From Mycobacterium sp. ACS1612 (GTDB taxonomy: Bacteria > Actinomycetota > Actinomycetes > Mycobacteriales > Mycobacteriaceae): a stretch of DNA of 64,000 bases. Each line of letters starts with the position of its first letter. Position 1 is the stretch's first letter. Below the pieces are notes generated by a model. That model had not been told where the DNA came from and searched no databases. It saw nothing but the letters and a program-made list of their open reading frames with translations. Location: the NCBI RefSeq assembly GCF_001667505.1, contig NZ_LZHZ01000032.1, positions 1 through 64,000 on the forward strand. Reading direction: 5' to 3'. This document shows positions 1-10,499 of the stretch, piece after piece. The position numbers were made by a program, and so were the translations under genes.

Positions 1-1818
<1,818 letters not shown>

Positions 1819-1884
1819 TCCTACCGGCGCGGTCTCGGGGTGCGCTAGGCTCTGCATACAGTATTCGACGAGGAACTGAGCGCC

Positions 1885-2814
1885 ATGACAACGCTGCTTC
1901 TGCACCATTCGTGCTTCGCCAATCACCAGACCGCACACGGGCACCCGGAGCGGCCCGACCGGTACCGGGTGGTCGAGTCGGTGCTCGGTCGGCCCGAATT
2001 CGATCCGCTGGTTCGCGAAGAGGCCGAACTGGCCGACCTGGACACCACACGCTACGTGCACAGCAACCGGTACGTCGACGGCCTGGAGGCGGCGCGCCCC
2101 GACGCAGGCTACGTGTACCTCGACGGCGGCGACACCATGATGGAGCCGTCGACGTGGGAGGTCGTGCTGCGCGGCGTCGGCGCGACGGTGCAAGCCGTCG
2201 ACAAGGTGCTGCGCGGGGAAGCGCAGAATGCGTTCGTCGCGTGCCGGCCGCCGGGTCATCACGCGGAAACCGAACGGGCGATGGGGTTTTGCCTGTTCAA
2301 CAACATCAGCATCGGTGCGCGGCACGCCCAGCGACAGCATGGCCTGCAGCGGGTGGCGATCGTCGATTTCGACGTTCACCACGGCAACGGCACCCAGGAG
2401 ATCTTCTACGACGACCCGAGCGTCCTGTACGCCTCCACGCATCAGATGCCGCTGTTCCCCGGCACCGGCGCGACCTCGGAGACCGGTGCGGGCAACATTT
2501 TCAACTCGCCGTTGGCCGCGGGCGACGGTGGCGTCGAACTGCGCGAAGCCTTCGAAGACCGAATCCTGCCCGCGCTCGACGCGTTTCACCCGGAACTGAT
2601 CATCGTGTCCGCAGGCTTTGACGCCCACGAGCGCGACCCGCTTGGCTCACTGCAGATGACGGCCGACGATTTCGCCTGGGTGACGCGCGCGATCATGGAG
2701 TCGGCGGAGAAGAACTGCGACGGGCGCGTCGTCGCGGTCCTCGAAGGCGGGTACGACCTTGTCGGCCTTGCGGATTCGGTGAGCGCGCACGTCGGCGAAC
2801 TCATGAAGGGCTAG
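1885..2814 (+). CDS. Histone-deacetylase-like amidohydrolase (AcuC/HDAC superfamily)
   Basis: A 309-residue member of the arginase/deacetylase fold. The zinc-site signature is complete: RPPGHHAE (paired active-site His), DFDVHHGNGT (Asp and His zinc ligands), SAGFDAHERDP (second zinc Asp) and EGGYDL (catalytic Tyr). It should therefore be an active zinc deacetylase, acting on acetyl-lysine, acetylpolyamine or a small acetylated metabolite; the sequence does not say which. The ATG at 1885 follows GAGGAACTG, a usable ribosome binding site, and a TAGGCT -10-like element lies near 1847. The last 4 bp overlap the 3' end of the convergent MocR gene. It is not part of the M. tuberculosis serB2 neighbourhood. 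Confidence 0.85.
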   Translation: MTTLLLHHSCFANHQTAHGHPERPDRYRVVESVLGRPEFDPLVREEAELADLDTTRYVHSNRYVDGLEAARPDAGYVYLDGGDTMMEPSTWEVVLRGVGATVQAVDKVLRGEAQNAFVACRPPGHHAETERAMGFCLFNNISIGARHAQRQHGLQRVAIVDFDVHHGNGTQEIFYDDPSVLYASTHQMPLFPGTGATSETGAGNIFNSPLAAGDGGVELREAFEDRILPALDAFHPELIIVSAGFDAHERDPLGSLQMTADDFAWVTRAIMESAEKNCDGRVVAVLEGGYDLVGLADSVSAHVGELMKG

Positions 2815-4256
2815 ACCACCACCGCGCGAGAACCAGGGGCCGACGTGCCTGTCACGCTGTGCCACGCGCGGGCAAGCAACTCCACGGCCTCGGCGAGCTG
2901 ATCCTCCGGCAGCGTGTAGGGCACCCGGATGAACCGCTCCAACGTGCCGTCGACACCGAAGCGCGGGCCAGGTGGTATCACCAGTCCGAGACGCGACGCG
3001 GCCGCCGACAAGGCCGAGCTCGTGGGTGCGGGCAGCCGCACCCACAACGACATGCCGCCGTGACTCTCGTTGGCTGTCCAATCCGGAAGATGTTCGCGCA
3101 GAAGCCTTCTCAACAACTCTCGGCGATGGCGCAGAATCTCACGTCGCTCGGCGAGCAACTCGTCTTCCTTGGCGAACATCCGCGCCGCGGCCAACTGCTC
3201 GACGATCGGCGTGCCCATGTCGACGGACGGTCGGACGGTGGCGATGGTCGCCAACGTGCTGCGTTCGGCCCGGAGCCAGCCGACGCGTAAGCCGCCCCAG
3301 AACGACTTCGACACCGACCCGACGGTGATCAGCAGGTCACGTCGCGAGGGCATGTAGGCCGCCATCGGCGGCGGCGCAGGCCGGTCCAACCACATGTCGG
3401 CGATGGTCTCGTCGATGATTGTGCGCGTGCGGGTTTCGGCGATGATGCTGCCCAGCCGCCTTCGATCGATCTCCGACATCGTCATGCCGGTCGGATTGTG
3501 GTTGTCGACGACGAGATAGGCCAGATTGGGCGCGAGTTGACGGACCGCGGCTTGAATCGCGTCCAGGTCCCATCCGTCGTCGCTGATCGCGACCGGCACC
3601 GGTCGCGCACCGGACGTCGTGATCGCCGACAGCGCGCCGTGATAGGTCGGCTGCTCGACCAGCACGCGGTCGCCGGATTGGGTGTAGGTCGCCAGGACCA
3701 GTCCGATGGCGTGCAGCGCTCCGGTGGTCACCATGATCTCGTCTGGCTCGGTGGGTAACCCTCTGGCGCAATATCTTTCGGCGATTGCCTCGCGCAGCGG
3801 TGCAACCCCGGTGAGTTCGACGCCGATGTCGTGCAGATACGGCATCACCTCGCGGGCGGCGTCGGCGAAGGCGTCCATCATTGCGCTTGCCGGAGCGGCC
3901 AGACACGCCTCGGCGAGGCTGGCCGCGGGCAGGGCCACGCGGGAGATCGGCGTGCCCGCAGAGACGGGCAATGCGGTGGTGCTGCGCGCACCGCGCCGGG
4001 CGTTGAGGTAGCCGTCGTCGCGCAACTGTGTGTAGGCGGCGGTAACGGTGGTGCGCGAGACCCGCAGCGAGTCGGCGAGCGCGCGTTCGCTTGGCAGTTG
4101 CGCACCGACGGGAAGCCGGCCGTCGATGATCAGCATTCGGATGCCGTCGGCGAGGCCCTGGTATGCCGGCCCGCTCTGACTGGACGTGCGCCAGTTGCCC
4201 AGTTCCCGGGCTAAAAGGTCCACATCGAGCGCTCTTGCGTGCATTTCTATCGACAT
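2811..4256 (-). CDS. MocR/PdxR-family transcriptional regulator (GntR head, aminotransferase-like body), probable YczR
   Basis: 481 residues. Residues about 25-95 form a GntR winged helix (LPSERALADSLRVSRTTVTA). The rest resembles a fold-type I PLP-dependent aminotransferase, with VVDNHNPTGMT and the Schiff-base region SVSKSFWGGLRVGW. MocR regulators bind pyridoxal phosphate in this domain and usually control a divergent neighbour. Here the divergent partner is a YczE-type membrane protein, the arrangement known for YczR. The 63-bp gap to the first divergent ORF contains three CCAGT/ACTGG half-sites (see separate entry). No convincing ribosome binding site precedes the ATG at 4256. No effector or target is proved by the sequence. 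Confidence 0.88.
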   Translation of the reverse strand: MSIEMHARALDVDLLARELGNWRTSSQSGPAYQGLADGIRMLIIDGRLPVGAQLPSERALADSLRVSRTTVTAAYTQLRDDGYLNARRGARSTTALPVSAGTPISRVALPAASLAEACLAAPASAMMDAFADAAREVMPYLHDIGVELTGVAPLREAIAERYCARGLPTEPDEIMVTTGALHAIGLVLATYTQSGDRVLVEQPTYHGALSAITTSGARPVPVAISDDGWDLDAIQAAVRQLAPNLAYLVVDNHNPTGMTMSEIDRRRLGSIIAETRTRTIIDETIADMWLDRPAPPPMAAYMPSRRDLLITVGSVSKSFWGGLRVGWLRAERSTLATIATVRPSVDMGTPIVEQLAAARMFAKEDELLAERREILRHRRELLRRLLREHLPDWTANESHGGMSLWVRLPAPTSSALSAAASRLGLVIPPGPRFGVDGTLERFIRVPYTLPEDQLAEAVELLARAWHSVTGTSAPGSRAVVV

Positions 4257-4261
4257 TGCAG

Positions 4262-4301
4262 ACCAGTCTGCCCTAACTGGCTATTGAAAAGCAAGCCAGT
4301 T
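4262..4301. promoter_or_regulatory. Candidate MocR operator (three ACTGG/CCAGT half-sites)
   Basis: Between the divergent MocR gene and the yczE-side ORFs lies a perfect 8-bp inverted repeat, AACTGGCT (4275-4282) and AGCCAGTT (4294-4301), with an 11-bp centre. A third half-site, ACCAGT, is at 4262-4267. TTGAAA at 4284-4289 inside the centre could serve as a -35 box for the plus-strand genes. Position and symmetry suggest regulator binding; this is inference. Confidence 0.6.
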
Positions 4302-4319
4302 CGTCGTGATCATCGGGTC

Positions 4320-4472
4320 ATGAGCACTGATTGGATATCTCGACTGGGCTGGTTGCTGGCCCGGCTTTTTGATCCGGCGGAGTCCCTGCCTGCGGAATTC
4401 GTCGACCGCGACGCCGAACGCGTCCGGCAGGAATTGGATCTGATCCGGATTCGTTTTCCCCACCATGCGTAA
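4320..4472 (+). CDS. Small hypothetical protein (50 aa) upstream of yczE
   Basis: ATG at 4320 opens a 50-residue frame that overlaps the yczE start by 8 bp, so the two are probably translationally coupled. The peptide begins with an amphipathic hydrophobic stretch (WISRLGWLLARLF) and ends in a charged segment (DRDAERVRQELDLIRIRF). It has no recognisable domain. Codon third positions are mostly G or C, as in its neighbours, which supports coding. It is the first ORF after the putative MocR operator, so it would be the first gene of the regulated unit. It could be a membrane-associated partner of YczE; that is speculation. Confidence 0.5.
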   Translation: MSTDWISRLGWLLARLFDPAESLPAEFVDRDAERVRQELDLIRIRFPHHA

Positions 4473-5208
4473 GGCCACTCTGCGCGGCGCGGCGCTGCTG
4501 GTCGGGCTGTGCGGTTACGGCTTCTCGATGGCGGTGATGGTCCGGTCGGGGCTGGGCCTGGATCCGTGGGACGTGTTCCACCAGGGCCTGGCGCGGCACA
4601 CCGGCATGACCATCGGTGTGGCATGTGCGGTGGTCGGAGTGGTCGTGCTGTTGGCATGGATTCCGCTGCGGACCCGGCCGGGCATCGGCACGATCGCCAA
4701 CGTCATCGTCATCTCGGTGACTGTTGACGCCGGACTGTGGCTGCTGCCGACGCCTACGTCGCTTCCGGTGCGCATCGCGATGATGGTGGGCGCGGTCGTG
4801 CTCAATGCGTTCAGCACGGTGTTGTACATCGGCGCGGCGCTCGGCCCCGGTCCACGCGACGGCCTGATGACGGGTTTGGTTGTGCGCACTGGTCTTTCGG
4901 TGCGGCTGGTCCGCACCTCGATCGAGGCGACGGTGCTGGCGGTCGGCTGGCTGCTCGGCGGGACCGTCGGCGTCGGCACGGTGTTGTACGCGTTCGGGAT
5001 CGGCCCGCTGGTGCAACTGTTCCTGCGCATCACGCCGGGGAGGGTGTTGGCGGTGAGCGGGTGGGGTTCCATCGCCGAGGCGTCGGGCGAACTGCGGGTC
5101 GACGATCTGCAGCTTGCGGGTTGCCAACGGGAGCGGTCGGGCATCCACGCCCGCGCTGCGCAGGTTGACGACGGTCCGCGCGCCGCGCGGCGACTACACG
5201 ACTCGTGA
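4465..5208 (+). CDS. YczE/YyaS/YitT-family integral membrane protein
   Basis: 247 residues with five or so hydrophobic segments (for example LLVGLCGYGFSMAVMVRSG, VACAVVGVVVLLAWI, TIANVIVISVTVDAGLWLL, IAMMVGAVVLNAFSTVLYIG). The loops contain GLDPWDVFHQGLA and GPGPRDGLMTGL, which are characteristic of the YczE family. Such proteins are regularly found next to MocR regulators of the YczR type, as here, but their transported substrate is unknown. The last 55 residues or so (after the final membrane segment) are hydrophilic and poorly conserved-looking. The stop overlaps the start of the downstream kinase by 4 bp (GTGA), indicating an operon. Confidence 0.82.
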   Translation: MRKATLRGAALLVGLCGYGFSMAVMVRSGLGLDPWDVFHQGLARHTGMTIGVACAVVGVVVLLAWIPLRTRPGIGTIANVIVISVTVDAGLWLLPTPTSLPVRIAMMVGAVVLNAFSTVLYIGAALGPGPRDGLMTGLVVRTGLSVRLVRTSIEATVLAVGWLLGGTVGVGTVLYAFGIGPLVQLFLRITPGRVLAVSGWGSIAEASGELRVDDLQLAGCQRERSGIHARAAQVDDGPRAARRLHDS

Positions 5209-5852
5209 CGCAGACTCAGCGAGTGGAGACGGCCGATCTGCTGGCTCGCGACGCGATCGCGCTGGCGTCTGCACCGGCGCGCGCGATCCTCGGCATCGCG
5301 GGCAGCCCCGGCGCGGGAAAGTCAACGTTGGTGGACGAGCTGCTCGTCCGCGTCCGCGCCGAGATGGGCGACGGCTGGGTCGCCCACGTGCCGATGGACG
5401 GCTTCCACCTCGCCGACGGCCAACTGGACCGGATCGGTGCGCGCGACCGCAAGGGCGCGCCGGACACCTTCGACGCGGCCGGCTATGCGCACGCGCTGGA
5501 GCGGGTGAAGACCGAGACCGACGATCCGGTGTACGTGCCTGGCTTCGACCGCACCTTAGAACAGCCGTTGGCGGCCGCGCTGGTCGTGCTGCCGACCGTG
5601 CGGCTGGTCATCACCGAGGGCAACTATCTGCTGCTGGACGAGCCGCGTTGGGAGCGGGCCCGCCGCGCGATGGATGCCGTGTGGTTCGTCGCGTGCGAAG
5701 AGACCAGCAGGGTGCAGCGTCTAATCGCCCGCCACATCGAATTCGGCAAGAGCCCGGAGGCTGCGCGTGATTGGGTGGCGCGCACCGACCAGCGCAACGC
5801 CGAACTGGTCGAGGCCACCGCGGGCAGGGCGGACCGCGTCATCGGCATGTAG
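5205..5852 (+). CDS. P-loop nucleoside/sugar kinase-like protein (uridine kinase/PanK-like fold)
   Basis: 215 residues with Walker A GIAGSPGAGKST near residue 35, followed by PMDGFHLADGQLDR. That motif is typical of the uridine kinase/phosphoribulokinase/pantothenate kinase superfamily, where the Asp activates the acceptor hydroxyl. VITEGNYLLLD marks the later conserved strand. The RHIEFGKSPEAARDWV region matches the lid-side helix seen in small YggC/FrcK-like kinases. The substrate cannot be told from sequence; a sugar or a vitamin precursor is possible. The GTG start at 5205 overlaps the yczE stop, so the MocR-linked unit is small ORF, yczE, kinase. This order suggests that the kinase acts on whatever YczE handles, which is an inference. 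Confidence 0.75.
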   Translation: MTQTQRVETADLLARDAIALASAPARAILGIAGSPGAGKSTLVDELLVRVRAEMGDGWVAHVPMDGFHLADGQLDRIGARDRKGAPDTFDAAGYAHALERVKTETDDPVYVPGFDRTLEQPLAAALVVLPTVRLVITEGNYLLLDEPRWERARRAMDAVWFVACEETSRVQRLIARHIEFGKSPEAARDWVARTDQRNAELVEATAGRADRVIGM

Positions 5853-5945
5853 CGGTTTGTGCGCTTTCAGAGCGCTGAGCGCGCAATCTCGCAGACAAAT
5901 CCTGGGAGCGACCCGCGGTTAGCGACACCCGTTGAATACGGCACG

Positions 5946-6794
5946 ATGGTGCACGTGGCCGACGAAGCAGATGCAGCCGACCCCGACCTGCTGATCGACT
6001 TCGCCAAAGTCTCGCTACGTCGTGGCGGCCAGACACTGGTCGGACCCATCACCTGGGCAGTCGAACTCGACGAGCGCTGGGTGGTCATCGGGCCGAACGG
6101 CGCAGGCAAGACGTCGTTGCTCCGCATCGCGGCCGCCCAGGATCACCCGTCCTCGGGCACCGCCTTCGTGCTCGGCGAGCGACTCGGCCGCACCGACATG
6201 TCCGAATTGCGCTCGCGGGTCGGGCTGTCGAGCTCGGCGTTGTCGCAGCGCATCCCCGACGGTGAGGTGGTGCGCGACCTCGTCGTCTCCGCCGGTTACG
6301 CGGTGCTGGGCCGCTGGCGCGAGCAGTACGACGACGTCGACTACAACCAGGCCATCGACATGCTGGAAAGCCTCGGGGCCGAGCATCTCGCCGAACGCAG
6401 CTACGGCACCCTGTCCGAGGGGGAGCGCAAGCGGGTGCTGATCGCCCGGTCGATGATGACCGATCCCGAACTGCTGCTGCTGGACGAGCCCGCGGCGGGC
6501 CTCGACCTCGGCGGGCGCGAGGAACTGCTTGCCCGACTCGAAGATCTCGCCGAGGATCCCGACTCGCCCGCGCTGGTGCTGGTCACCCACCACGTCGAGG
6601 AGATCCCGCGCGGGTTCTCACACTGCCTGATCTTGTCGGAGGGCAAGATCGTCGATTCCGGTCTGCTGCCGGACACGTTGACGTCGGAGAACCTGTCGAA
6701 GGCGTTCGGGCAGTCGATCGCCCTCGACGTCGTCGACGGGCGCTACTTCGCGCGTCGCACCCGCGGCAGGGCGGCGCACAGGAGAAGAGAATGA
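5946..6794 (+). CDS. ABC transporter ATP-binding protein (Rv3041c-like)
   Basis: A single nucleotide-binding domain: Walker A IGPNGAGKTSL, signature LSEGERKRVLIARSM, Walker B ELLLLDEPAAGLD and the switch His in LVTHHVEEIP. The signature reads LSEGE rather than LSGGQ, as in ABC proteins of the ModF/YlmA type. No permease gene is adjacent, so its partner or role is unknown. An upstream in-frame ATG at 5859 exists, but the ATG at 5946 gives 282 residues, close to the 287 of Rv3041c, and was preferred. The end overlaps the Nudix gene by 4 bp (ATGA), and Nudix then overlaps echA17, forming a three-gene coupled unit. Confidence 0.88.
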   Translation: MVHVADEADAADPDLLIDFAKVSLRRGGQTLVGPITWAVELDERWVVIGPNGAGKTSLLRIAAAQDHPSSGTAFVLGERLGRTDMSELRSRVGLSSSALSQRIPDGEVVRDLVVSAGYAVLGRWREQYDDVDYNQAIDMLESLGAEHLAERSYGTLSEGERKRVLIARSMMTDPELLLLDEPAAGLDLGGREELLARLEDLAEDPDSPALVLVTHHVEEIPRGFSHCLILSEGKIVDSGLLPDTLTSENLSKAFGQSIALDVVDGRYFARRTRGRAAHRRRE

Positions 6795-7615
6795 CAGACC
6801 CGCTGGTGCCGCGGCCCGCGGCCACCGTGATGCTGGTGCGCGACCAGGGCCCGGGCATCGCCCGGGGAGTTGAAGTCTTTCTGATGCGGCGCCACTCCGC
6901 GATGGACTTCGTTGCGGGCGTGATGGTGTTCCCCGGCGGTGGCGTCGACGAGCGCGACCGCAACGCCGACATCGCGTGGTTCGGACCGGAACCCGGTTGG
7001 TGGGCCGAGCGGTTCGGCGTCGAACCCGATCTGGCCGAGGCGCTGGTTTGCGCCGCCGCCCGCGAGACGTTCGAAGAATCGGGTGTGCTGTTCGCCGGGC
7101 CCGCCGACGATCCGGACCAGATCGTGAGCGACGCGTCTGTGTACCGCGCGCAGCGCGTCGCGCTGGAGGACAGGTCGCTGTCGTTCGGCGACTTCCTGCG
7201 CAAGGAGAATTTGGTGCTGCGCGCGGATCTGCTACGGCCGTGGGCGAATTGGGTGACGCCGAAAGAGGAGCGCACCCGCCGCTACGACACGTACTTTTTC
7301 GTCGGCGCGCTGCCGGAGGGGCAGCGGGCAGACGGCGACAACACCGAAACCGACCGCGCGTTCTGGACCACGCCGCAGGCCGCGCTCGACGAATTCGCCG
7401 ACGGCAAGACGTTTCTGCTGCCGCCGACCTGGACGCAACTGGATTCGCTCAACGGTCGCACGGTCGCCGAGGTGCTTGCGGTCGAACGTCAGATTGTCGC
7501 GGTAGAACCGCATCTGGCCGCCAACAAGGACACCGGCAACTGGGAGATCGAGTTCTTCAACAGCGACCGCTACAACGCCGCCCGCAACCGTCGGGCGCCA
7601 GACGGTTACGCCTGA
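6791..7615 (+). CDS. Nudix hydrolase (Rv3040c-like)
   Basis: 274 residues. An N-terminal beta strand region (ATVMLVRDQ) is followed by [12 protein letters not shown] and, after an insertion, the Nudix helix [14 protein letters not shown], whose REXXEE core binds the catalytic divalent metals. The long insertion between the GGG loop and the Nudix helix is typical of the NUDT19/RppH-unlike branch, whose members often hydrolyse CoA derivatives. The adjacent crotonase makes an acyl-CoA-related role plausible but unproved. Translationally coupled to the ABC ATPase upstream (ATGA) and to echA17 downstream (TGATG). Confidence 0.85.
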   Translation: MTDPLVPRPAATVMLVRDQGPGIARGVEVFLMRRHSAMDFVAGVMVFPGGGVDERDRNADIAWFGPEPGWWAERFGVEPDLAEALVCAAARETFEESGVLFAGPADDPDQIVSDASVYRAQRVALEDRSLSFGDFLRKENLVLRADLLRPWANWVTPKEERTRRYDTYFFVGALPEGQRADGDNTETDRAFWTTPQAALDEFADGKTFLLPPTWTQLDSLNGRTVAEVLAVERQIVAVEPHLAANKDTGNWEIEFFNSDRYNAARNRRAPDGYA

Positions 7616-8262
7616 TGAACGAGTTCGTCTCCATCCACAGCAGCGATGCGCAACCCGGCATCGCGACACTTCTGCTGTCGCGACCGCCCGGCAATGCGCT
7701 GACCCGTCAGCTGTATCGCGAAATCGTTTCCGCAACAGCCGATCTCGGGCAGCGCCAGGACATCAACGCGGTCATCGTGTTCGGCGGCCACGAAATCTTT
7801 TCGTCCGGTGACGATCTGCCCGAGCTGAGCACGCTGAGCGCCGACGAAGCCGAGGTCGCCGCGCAGGTGTGCCGGGAGGCCGTCGATGCGCTGGCCGCCG
7901 TGCCGAAGCCGACGGTCGCCGCGATCACTGGCTACGCGCTCGGCGGTGGCCTGAGCCTCGCGCTGGCCGCGGACTGGCGGGTGGCGGGCGATAACGCGAA
8001 GTTCGGTGCGACGGAGATCCTCACCGGCCGGGTACCGCAGGGCGGCACCGCCCGCCTGGCGCGCACCGCCGGCGACAGCAAGGCCAAGGACCTGGTGTTC
8101 ACCGGGCGGTTCGTCGACGCCAAGGAGGCCCTGGCGATGGGTCTGATCGACGAGATGGTGGCCCCCGACGGCGTCTTCGACGCTGCGCTGGCCTGGGCGA
8201 AGCGGTTCTCCGACCATCCGCCGCAGGCACTGGCCGCGGCCAAGGCGACTTTCGACGTTTAG
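7615..8262 (+). CDS. echA17: Crotonase-family protein, short EchA17 homologue
   Basis: 215 residues of the enoyl-CoA hydratase/isomerase fold. The oxyanion-hole segments [10 protein letters not shown] and [14 protein letters not shown] are present. The Glu equivalent to rat hydratase E164 is present (FGATEILTG), but the position of E144 is Ser or Leu (GGGLSLA instead of GGCELA). Ordinary hydratase activity is therefore doubtful, as for EchA17 itself. The protein stops right after [10 protein letters not shown], about 35-40 residues before the usual end (EchA17 of M. tuberculosis is 254 aa), so the C-terminal trimerisation helices seem to be missing. The start overlaps the Nudix stop (TGATG). 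Confidence 0.8.
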   Translation: MNEFVSIHSSDAQPGIATLLLSRPPGNALTRQLYREIVSATADLGQRQDINAVIVFGGHEIFSSGDDLPELSTLSADEAEVAAQVCREAVDALAAVPKPTVAAITGYALGGGLSLALAADWRVAGDNAKFGATEILTGRVPQGGTARLARTAGDSKAKDLVFTGRFVDAKEALAMGLIDEMVAPDGVFDAALAWAKRFSDHPPQALAAAKATFDV

Positions 8263-8273
8263 GCTGCCCTGTT
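8260..8273 (+). promoter_or_regulatory. -10 element TAGGCT, probable leaderless promoter
   Basis: TAGGCT at 8260-8265 lies 8 nt before the ATG at 8274 and there is no room for a ribosome binding site, so the methyltransferase mRNA probably starts at its start codon. Confidence 0.5.
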
Positions 8274-9278
8274 ATGAGCTTTGAGGAAACCGACACCGTC
8301 TCTGATGTCGCCGCCGGAGCGGCTCCGGAGCCGAACCCGCACGCCACGGCGGAAGAGGTAGAGGCCGCCCGGCACGACTCCAAGCTGGCCCAGGTGCTTT
8401 ATCACGACTGGGAGGCGGAGAGTTACGACGAGAAGTGGTCGATCAGCTACGACAAGCGCTGCGTGGATTACGCCCGCGATCTGTTCGACGCGACGGTGCC
8501 GGACTCAGAACTGCGCAAGCTGCCGTATGACCGGGCGCTGGAGTTGGGCTGCGGCAGTGGGTTCTTCCTGCTCAACCTGATCCAGGCAGGTGTGGCGCGG
8601 CGTGGTTCGGTGACCGATCTGTCGCCGGGCATGGTGAAGGTGGCCACCCGCAACGGGGAGAACCTCGGCCTAAAGATCGACGGCCGCGTCGCCGACGCCG
8701 AAGGCATCCCGTACGACGACAACACCTTCGATCTGGTGGTCGGCCATGCGGTGCTGCACCACATCCCCGACGTCGAACTGTCGCTGCGTGAGGTGGTTCG
8801 GGTGCTGAAGCCGGGCGGCCGGTTCGTGTTCGCCGGTGAGCCGACGAATGCGGGGGAGAACTACGCGCGTCCGTTGTCGACACTGACGTGGCGGGCGGTG
8901 ACCAACGTGACGCGGCTGCCGGGACTCGGTGGCTGGCGTAGGCCGCAGGCCGAACTCGACGAGTCCTCACGCGCGGCTGCGCTCGAGGCGATCGTCGACT
9001 TGCACACGTTCTCGCCAGACGATCTGGAACGCATGGCCCGTAACGCAGGCGCCGTCGACGTGTCAACCGCGACGACCGAGTTCACCGCCGCGATGCTGGG
9101 CTGGCCGCTGCGCACCTTCGAGGCCGCGGTGCCGCCAGGCCGATTGGGTTGGGGTTACGCGAAATTCGCGTTCCACAGCTGGATCACCTTGAGCTGGATC
9201 GACCACAATCTGTGGCGGCGGGTGGTGCCGAAGAGCTGGTACTACAACGTGATGGTGACCGGGGTCAAGCCGTCGTAG
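8274..9278 (+). CDS. SAM-dependent methyltransferase (Rv3038c-like)
   Basis: 334 residues. After about 85 residues of an N-terminal segment rich in acidic and Tyr residues (YHDWEAESYDEKWSISYD), a class I methyltransferase domain begins with motif I LELGCGSGFFLLNL. It continues with DLSPGMVKVA, the acidic loop GRVADAEGIPYDDNTFDLVVG and motif IV HAVLHHIPDVE. The C-terminal 110 residues form an extra helical region. The substrate is unknown; in M. tuberculosis this gene sits with the MGLP genes, but that is only context. It probably has its own leaderless promoter (TAGGCT at 8260). Confidence 0.85.
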   Translation: MSFEETDTVSDVAAGAAPEPNPHATAEEVEAARHDSKLAQVLYHDWEAESYDEKWSISYDKRCVDYARDLFDATVPDSELRKLPYDRALELGCGSGFFLLNLIQAGVARRGSVTDLSPGMVKVATRNGENLGLKIDGRVADAEGIPYDDNTFDLVVGHAVLHHIPDVELSLREVVRVLKPGGRFVFAGEPTNAGENYARPLSTLTWRAVTNVTRLPGLGGWRRPQAELDESSRAAALEAIVDLHTFSPDDLERMARNAGAVDVSTATTEFTAAMLGWPLRTFEAAVPPGRLGWGYAKFAFHSWITLSWIDHNLWRRVVPKSWYYNVMVTGVKPS

Positions 9279-10432
9279 CGTTTCGCCTCGCCGATGTCGG
9301 CTACCTGAATTCCGACGCCGGTGCGCGGGACCTGGCGGAGGTCAGTTCTCTGCCGTTTTCCGACGCGTCGTTGGTCGCCGACATCGCTTCGGCGCGAAAG
9401 CGTTTCGGCGACCGCGCCGCGGTGCTGGTGGAGACGACGCTGTTGCGACGCAGGGCGGCCGCCAAGTTCGACGACCCGTCGCGCTGGCTGTTCACCGACG
9501 AGGCGCTGCAGCAGGCCACCGCGGAAAAGGTGGCGGTGCACCGGGCGCAACGGCTGGCCGGGATGACCGTCCACGACGCGACGTGCTCGATCGGCACCGA
9601 GCTTGCCGCACTCCGTGGTTCGGCAGCCTATGTCGTCGGCAGCGATATCGATGCTGTCCGACTGGCGATGGCCGCGCACAACGTCCCCGGCGTCGACCTC
9701 TGCCGCGCCGACGCGTTGCGGCCCGTCACCCGCGACGCCGTCGTCATCGTCGACCCGGCCAGGCGCAGCGGCGGACGACGCCGCTTGCGCCCCGCCGACT
9801 ACACGCCGCCCCTCGACGCGCTGCTCGACGTATACCGAGACCGTGACCTGGTCGTAAAGTGCGCGCCCGGAATCGATTTCGACGCGCTGACTGGACTGGG
9901 ACTTCGCGGCGAGGTCGAGGTCACTTCGTTGGCGGGCAGTGTGCGAGAGGCGTGCCTGTGGTCGGCAGGCCTGGCCGGGGCGACCCGCCGCGCGACGATA
10001 CTCGACACCGGCGAAACCATCACCGACGCCGACCCCGACGACTGCCCGGTGGCGGCGGTCGGCCGGTGGATCGTCGACCCCGACGGCGCGGTGGTGCGCG
10101 CAGGTCTGGTGCGGCACTACGCCGCCCGGTACGGGCTGTGGCAGCTCGACCCCGACATCGCCTACCTGTCCGGTGATCGACTGCCCGACAACGTGCGAGG
10201 GTTCGAGGTACTCGAGGAACTGACGTACAGCGAACGGCGATTGCGCCAGGCGCTTTCGGCGCGCGACGTCGGCGCCGTCGAGATCCTGGTGCGGGGCGTC
10301 GACGTCGACCCGGACACGTTGCGGGCGCGTCTGCGGCTGCGCGGCAGCCATCCCGTGTCGGTGGTCATCGCCCGGCTCGGATCCGGGGCGGCAAGCCGGG
10401 CAACGGCATTCATTTGTCGCACGTCCCGGTAG
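9275..10432 (+). CDS. Class I SAM methyltransferase with THUMP-like C-terminus (Rv3037c-like); start uncertain
   Basis: The conserved protein appears to begin around FRLADVGYLNSDAG (from about 9281). It has SAM motif I in HDATCSIGTELAAL, then VVGSDIDAVRLAMA, VDPARRSGGRRRL in the catalytic-motif position, and a C-terminal THUMP-like region (LRLRGSHPVSVVIAR). Rv3037c has been proposed to be a 6-O-methyltransferase of methylglucose lipopolysaccharide. The start is a puzzle: in this frame there is no ATG, GTG or TTG between the ATG at 9149, which lies inside the previous gene, and a TTG near 9368. The coordinate given is the GTA overlapping the upstream TAG stop, only to mark where homology starts. 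Confidence 0.75.
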   Translation, partial: VAFRLADVGYLNSDAGARDLAEVSSLPFSDASLVADIASARKRFGDRAAVLVETTLLRRRAAAKFDDPSRWLFTDEALQQATAEKVAVHRAQRLAGMTVHDATCSIGTELAALRGSAAYVVGSDIDAVRLAMAAHNVPGVDLCRADALRPVTRDAVVIVDPARRSGGRRRLRPADYTPPLDALLDVYRDRDLVVKCAPGIDFDALTGLGLRGEVEVTSLAGSVREACLWSAGLAGATRRATILDTGETITDADPDDCPVAAVGRWIVDPDGAVVRAGLVRHYAARYGLWQLDPDIAYLSGDRLPDNVRGFEVLEELTYSERRLRQALSARDVGAVEILVRGVDVDPDTLRARLRLRGSHPVSVVIARLGSGAASRATAFICRTSR

Positions 10433-10499
10433 GCGGCCACGTACCCTGGTAGCAATGCGCCGGTGCCGAAGCCGGTGCCGGCTCGCGAGGACGTCGACG

